Positions 61,202 through 64,000 of a stretch of DNA of 64,000 bases are shown in pieces. Location of the stretch: contig NZ_JOCA01000003.1 of assembly GCF_000718785.1 (NCBI RefSeq), positions 372,001 through 436,000 of the forward strand, in the 5' to 3' direction. The stretch comes from Streptomyces sp. NRRL WC-3626 (lineage in GTDB: Bacteria; Actinomycetota; Actinomycetes; Streptomycetales; Streptomycetaceae). Under the pieces are notes generated by a model that saw nothing but the letters and a program-made list of their open reading frames with translations, did no database searches and had not been told where the DNA came from. Positions within the stretch are counted from its first letter, which is position 1. The number at the start of each line of letters is the position of its first letter. Both the position numbers and the translations under genes were made by a program.

Positions 61202-62575
61202 TCAGGAGCGGTAGGGGTTCGGGTCGTGGGCGGGGTACGGGTGACCGTACGGCTGGTGGCTGTACGGCGCCTGCGGGTGCCCGTAGCCGCTGTGAGCGCC
61301 GTGGCCGCCGTAGCCGCCGTGCACCGGCCACGGCGGCGCGGCGACCGGCACCCGGGGCGCGCTGACGCGGGCCGCGTGCTCCAGGGCGGGGCGGGCCGCC
61401 GACCGGCGGTGCCACAGTTCCAGCAGCAGCTGCCGTTCCCGGGTGACGAAGTCCGTGTCGGCCCGCCCGAGCCGCCCCCGGTGCCGCAGGAACGCCAGCG
61501 ACGTCGCGTACGCCTCGTACTCGGCCACCGACCGTGCCGCAGCCCGGCCGCCGTACCGGCGCGCGTAGCGGCGGGCCAGGCGCCGCGCCCGCATCGAGCC
61601 CAGTGCGAACGGCTCCGCCGGATTCAGCCACCCGGCGACCACGTACGCGGGCAGTTCCGCCCGTACGGTCCGCAGCTCGCGCTGGCGCGTCCACACCACC
61701 AGCCAGGTCAGCAGCCCGAACGCCGGCACCATGAACGCGGCGTACACCGCGATGAAGCCGTACTGGCCGAGCGTCGTGGAGCCGTTCCACAGGGCGTGCA
61801 TGCCCATCGCGAGCAGCAGTCCGCCGAGCGGCAGGAGGACGCGCCGGATCCGCTGACGGTCCGAGGAGAGCGCGGCGACGCCGAAGCCGATGCCGGTGAG
61901 CACGGTGAACAGGGGGTGCGCGAACGGCGACATCACGATGCGCACGAAGAAGGTCGCGGCGGTGATCGAGGCGATGCCGCTGTCGCCGGTGAGCTGGTCG
62001 GTGCCGAAGGCGGTGCCGAGGTAGAGGATGTTCTCGGTGAACGCGAAGCCGGTGGCGGTGACCCCGGCTATCACCACGCCGTCGAGGATGCCGGTGAAGT
62101 CGCGTCTGCGGAACAGGAACACCAGCAGGACGGCCGCGGCCTTCGCGGACTCCTCCACGACCGGCGCTATGACGGTCGCGCCCAGGGTGTCCGCGCCGGT
62201 CGGGTCGGCGGTGGCCGTCGCTATCCACCGGGTGGCGAAGCTGTTCGCGACGATCGCTATCAGCGCCGCCGCGCAGGCACCCCAGGCGAACGAGAACAGC
62301 AGGTTCCGCCAGGGGCCGGGCTCGACCCGGTCCAGCCAGCGGAAGGCGGCGACGAGCAGTGGCACCGGAAGCACGGCGAGACCGAGCCCGACCAGGAACC
62401 CCTGCGTCCCGGTCTGCTCCCTGACGAGCGCCAGGATGACGAGCCCGGACAGGGTGAGCAGGGTGATCAGCGCTCCGTACCGCACCCAGGGGCGCCGCCA
62501 CCAGTGCGCACGCCGCGGCGCTCCGCCCGGAGCGGCACCGGGAGGCGGCGGATACGGAGGAGGGCTGGCGGTCAC
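61202..62575 (-). CDS. PrsW-family intramembrane metalloprotease
   Basis: This 457-residue protein starts at GTG 62575 with TAGGGG about 8 nt upstream and no ribosome site. Eight or so membrane helices occupy 33-290. Active-site motifs are EE141-142-SAK (VIAPVVEESAKAAAV), FTE181-NILYL, SPFAHPLFTVLTGIG and GMHALWNG. PrsW cleaves an anti-sigma factor in B. subtilis. The C-terminal 150 residues are cytoplasmic and end in a Pro/Tyr/His-rich tail (GYGHPQAPYSHQPYGHPYPAHDPN). No anti-sigma gene is nearby. Confidence 0.93.
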   Translation of the reverse strand: MTASPPPYPPPPGAAPGGAPRRAHWWRRPWVRYGALITLLTLSGLVILALVREQTGTQGFLVGLGLAVLPVPLLVAAFRWLDRVEPGPWRNLLFSFAWGACAAALIAIVANSFATRWIATATADPTGADTLGATVIAPVVEESAKAAAVLLVFLFRRRDFTGILDGVVIAGVTATGFAFTENILYLGTAFGTDQLTGDSGIASITAATFFVRIVMSPFAHPLFTVLTGIGFGVAALSSDRQRIRRVLLPLGGLLLAMGMHALWNGSTTLGQYGFIAVYAAFMVPAFGLLTWLVVWTRQRELRTVRAELPAYVVAGWLNPAEPFALGSMRARRLARRYARRYGGRAAARSVAEYEAYATSLAFLRHRGRLGRADTDFVTRERQLLLELWHRRSAARPALEHAARVSAPRVPVAAPPWPVHGGYGGHGAHSGYGHPQAPYSHQPYGHPYPAHDPNPYRS

Positions 62576-62610
62576 GGGATCGACCCCTAACGAGGCGGGG
62601 GCGGGCTGGA

Positions 62611-63465
62611 TCAGGTTCGGTCTGCTGCCCGCTCGTCCGGCGATACGCGGCGGAACAGCAGGTCGTTCACGACATGACCCTTCTCCAGTCCCTGCCCCTC
62701 GAAACGGGTGAGCGGCCGGAACCCGGGACGCGGCGCGAAACCGCCGTCCGCCTGCGTGTTCTCGAATCCGGGGTGCGCCGTGAGCACCTCCAGCATCTGC
62801 TCCGCGTACGGTTCCCAGTCGGTGGCGCAGTGCAGCACCGCACCCGGTGCGAGCCGGGTCGCGGCGAGGTCGAGGAACTCCGGCTGGATCAGCCGCCGCT
62901 TGTGGTGCCGCTTCTTCGGCCACGGGTCGGGGAAGTAGACGCGCAGCCCGCCGAGGGAGCCGGGGGCGAGCATCTCGCGCAGCAGGATGATCGCGTCCCC
63001 GTTGCCGACCCGTACGTTGGTCAGCCCGTGCTGGTCGGCGAGGTTGAGGAGATTGCCCTGGCCGGGGGTGTGGACGTCCACGGCGAGGATGTTGGTGTCC
63101 GGGTCGGCTCCGGCCATCGCCGCGGTGGCCTCGCCCATGCCGAAGCCGATCTCCAGGACGACGGGGTTGCCGTTGCCGAAGAACTCGGTGAGACCGAGGA
63201 CCCGGCTGCCGTCGATGTCGAAGCCCCAGTCGGGCCAGAGCCGCTGCAGCGCGTCCGCCTGCCCGGCGGTCACCCGGCTGCGGCGCGGCTGAAAACTCCG
63301 GATCCGGCGCTCGAAGTGCGACCCGGCGGGATCGGCCTTCGGGCCGTCCGGAAACCTGGGCTCGCCCTTGGCCCGGGTATGCCGGACGGACACCCCGGGC
63401 GCGTGCGGCGCGTCCTGGCCGGGGGCGGACTGAAGAACTTCGGAGGTATCAACGGTGTCAGACAC
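62611..63465 (-). CDS. trmB: tRNA (guanine-46-N7)-methyltransferase
   Basis: This 284-residue SAM methyltransferase acts on G46 of tRNA variable loops. Motif I is VVLEIGFGMGEATAAMA (about 102-118), followed by ILAVDVHTPGQGNLL and the family hallmark YFPDPWPKKRHHKRRLIQPEFL (about 177-198). A 55-residue charged N-tail precedes the fold. GTG 63465 (VSDTVDTSEVL) with GGAGG upstream is preferred over the longer frame to 63546. It ends 36 bp before the prsW start on the same strand, so co-transcription is likely. Confidence 0.95.
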   Translation of the reverse strand: MSDTVDTSEVLQSAPGQDAPHAPGVSVRHTRAKGEPRFPDGPKADPAGSHFERRIRSFQPRRSRVTAGQADALQRLWPDWGFDIDGSRVLGLTEFFGNGNPVVLEIGFGMGEATAAMAGADPDTNILAVDVHTPGQGNLLNLADQHGLTNVRVGNGDAIILLREMLAPGSLGGLRVYFPDPWPKKRHHKRRLIQPEFLDLAATRLAPGAVLHCATDWEPYAEQMLEVLTAHPGFENTQADGGFAPRPGFRPLTRFEGQGLEKGHVVNDLLFRRVSPDERAADRT

Positions 63466-63584
63466 AGTGCCTCCGATTTTACGGGCAGCGGACGGCTGCC
63501 TCCCCGGAGCGGATTCCGGGTGCGCCCCCCGGGGGCCGGCGGCCATGGGCGCGGTGCCGTCCGGCGGGGACCGGCCGCGGCGGG

Positions 63585-64000
63585 TCAGCGGCGGGCGGCC
63601 TCCAGCGTGGTCAGGGCGCGGCGGGCGACCTCGCGGCCGATCGGCAGGGATGCCGTCGCCGCCGGGGAGGGGGCGTTCAGGACATGGACCGCGCGGGGGG
63701 TCTCCTGGATCAGGAAGTCGTCCACCAGGGCGCCGTCCCGGAGGACGGCCTGGGCGCGGACTCCGGCCGGGGCGGGGATCAGGTCGTCCTCCCGGACGGC
63801 GGGGAGCAGCCGGCGTACCGCGCGGGTGAAGGCCTGCTTGGACAGGGAGCGGTGCAGTTCCCCGGTGCCGTACCGCCAGTGGCGGCGGGCCAGTTGCCAG
63901 GAGCCCGGCCAGGCCAGGGTCGCCCCCAGCTCGCGCGGGCGCACCGTGCGCCAGTCGTAGCCCTCGCGGGCCAGCGCCGGGACCGCGTTGGGGCCGACGT
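63585..64000 (-). CDS. lhgO: L-2-hydroxyglutarate oxidase, C-terminal part
   Basis: The 5' end lies beyond the window. The visible part reads VGPNAVPALAREGYDW then the LhgO end: LSKQAFTRAVRRLLPAVREDDL, AGVRAQAVLRDGALVDDFLIQETPRAVHVLNAPSPAATASLPIG. These are the FAD-dependent DAO-family signatures that remove L-2-hydroxyglutarate. The stop is at 63585, 120 bp from the trmB start. The symbol is given by similarity only. Confidence 0.87.
   Translation of the reverse strand, partial: VGPNAVPALAREGYDWRTVRPRELGATLAWPGSWQLARRHWRYGTGELHRSLSKQAFTRAVRRLLPAVREDDLIPAPAGVRAQAVLRDGALVDDFLIQETPRAVHVLNAPSPAATASLPIGREVARRALTTLEAARR

Overview
The window is chromosomal DNA from a Streptomyces species. The evidence is the very high GC content with strong third-position GC bias, frequent GTG starts, the developmental genes bldC, sigF and a sigN-like gene, a Streptomyces-type parS site, a valine dehydrogenase gene and mostly T-tract-free hairpin terminators. 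From memory, gene order follows the S. coelicolor segment from sigN/sigF through upp, dnaX, purD, purC, purSQL, purF, purM, vdh, bldC and hrpA. It is core-genome DNA near, but not at, the replication origin. No prophage, insertion sequence, CRISPR array or secondary-metabolite megacluster is visible.

Region 1 (1-9,840): a drug-export permease (cut by the left edge) with its MarR regulator and a run of TTGC-N5-GCAA operators, then the SigB-family pair sigN/sigF, tRNA-Ser, tadA with its usual partner gene, and upp. Region 2 (9,860-14,720): a divergent iron-box module. A siderophore-interacting reductase faces a penicillin-acylase homologue, an IucB/MbtK-type acetyltransferase, a cupin and an SDR, followed by a decaying 35-bp tandem repeat. 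Region 3 (14,785-20,304): a CopC-CopD fusion and two overlapping Stealth phosphotransferase genes. Region 4 (20,418-24,287): tRNA-Ser, SRP RNA, dnaX and purD; purD carries an in-frame hairpin-like insertion. Region 5 (24,569-33,681): a pseudo-peptidase of M48 type, a dimethylformamidase-like protein, purC, a four-gene ABC exporter/two-component operon, three tRNA-Gly genes and an Lsr2 paralogue. Region 6 (34,035-41,631): purSQL, purF and purM with three small genes between them.

Region 7 (41,754-50,647): DUF3073, vdh, bldC with a BldD-like box upstream, a small DUF6274-type gene, hrpA and a tRNA Phe-Asp-Glu cluster holding a perfect parS. Region 8 (50,843-64,000): a membrane phosphoesterase, a zincin-like protein, a lipoprotein, a DEAD-box helicase whose RGG tail is frameshifted, tRNA-Lys, a second two-component pair, a domain-swapped RibD-like protein, initiator tRNA, a c-di-AMP riboswitch with an M23 endopeptidase, a PrsW protease, trmB and a partial L-2-hydroxyglutarate oxidase gene.

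The purine genes supply every IMP step from PRPP to AIR (purF, purD, purSQL, purM) plus the SAICAR step (purC), in four transcription units. Several of these genes have a -10-like hexamer exactly 7 nt before the start codon, which points to leaderless mRNAs. The most unusual items are the iron-box acylase/acetyltransferase module, the tandem Stealth pair, the purD insertion, the dead M48 homologue, the helicase frameshift and the swapped deaminase-reductase.
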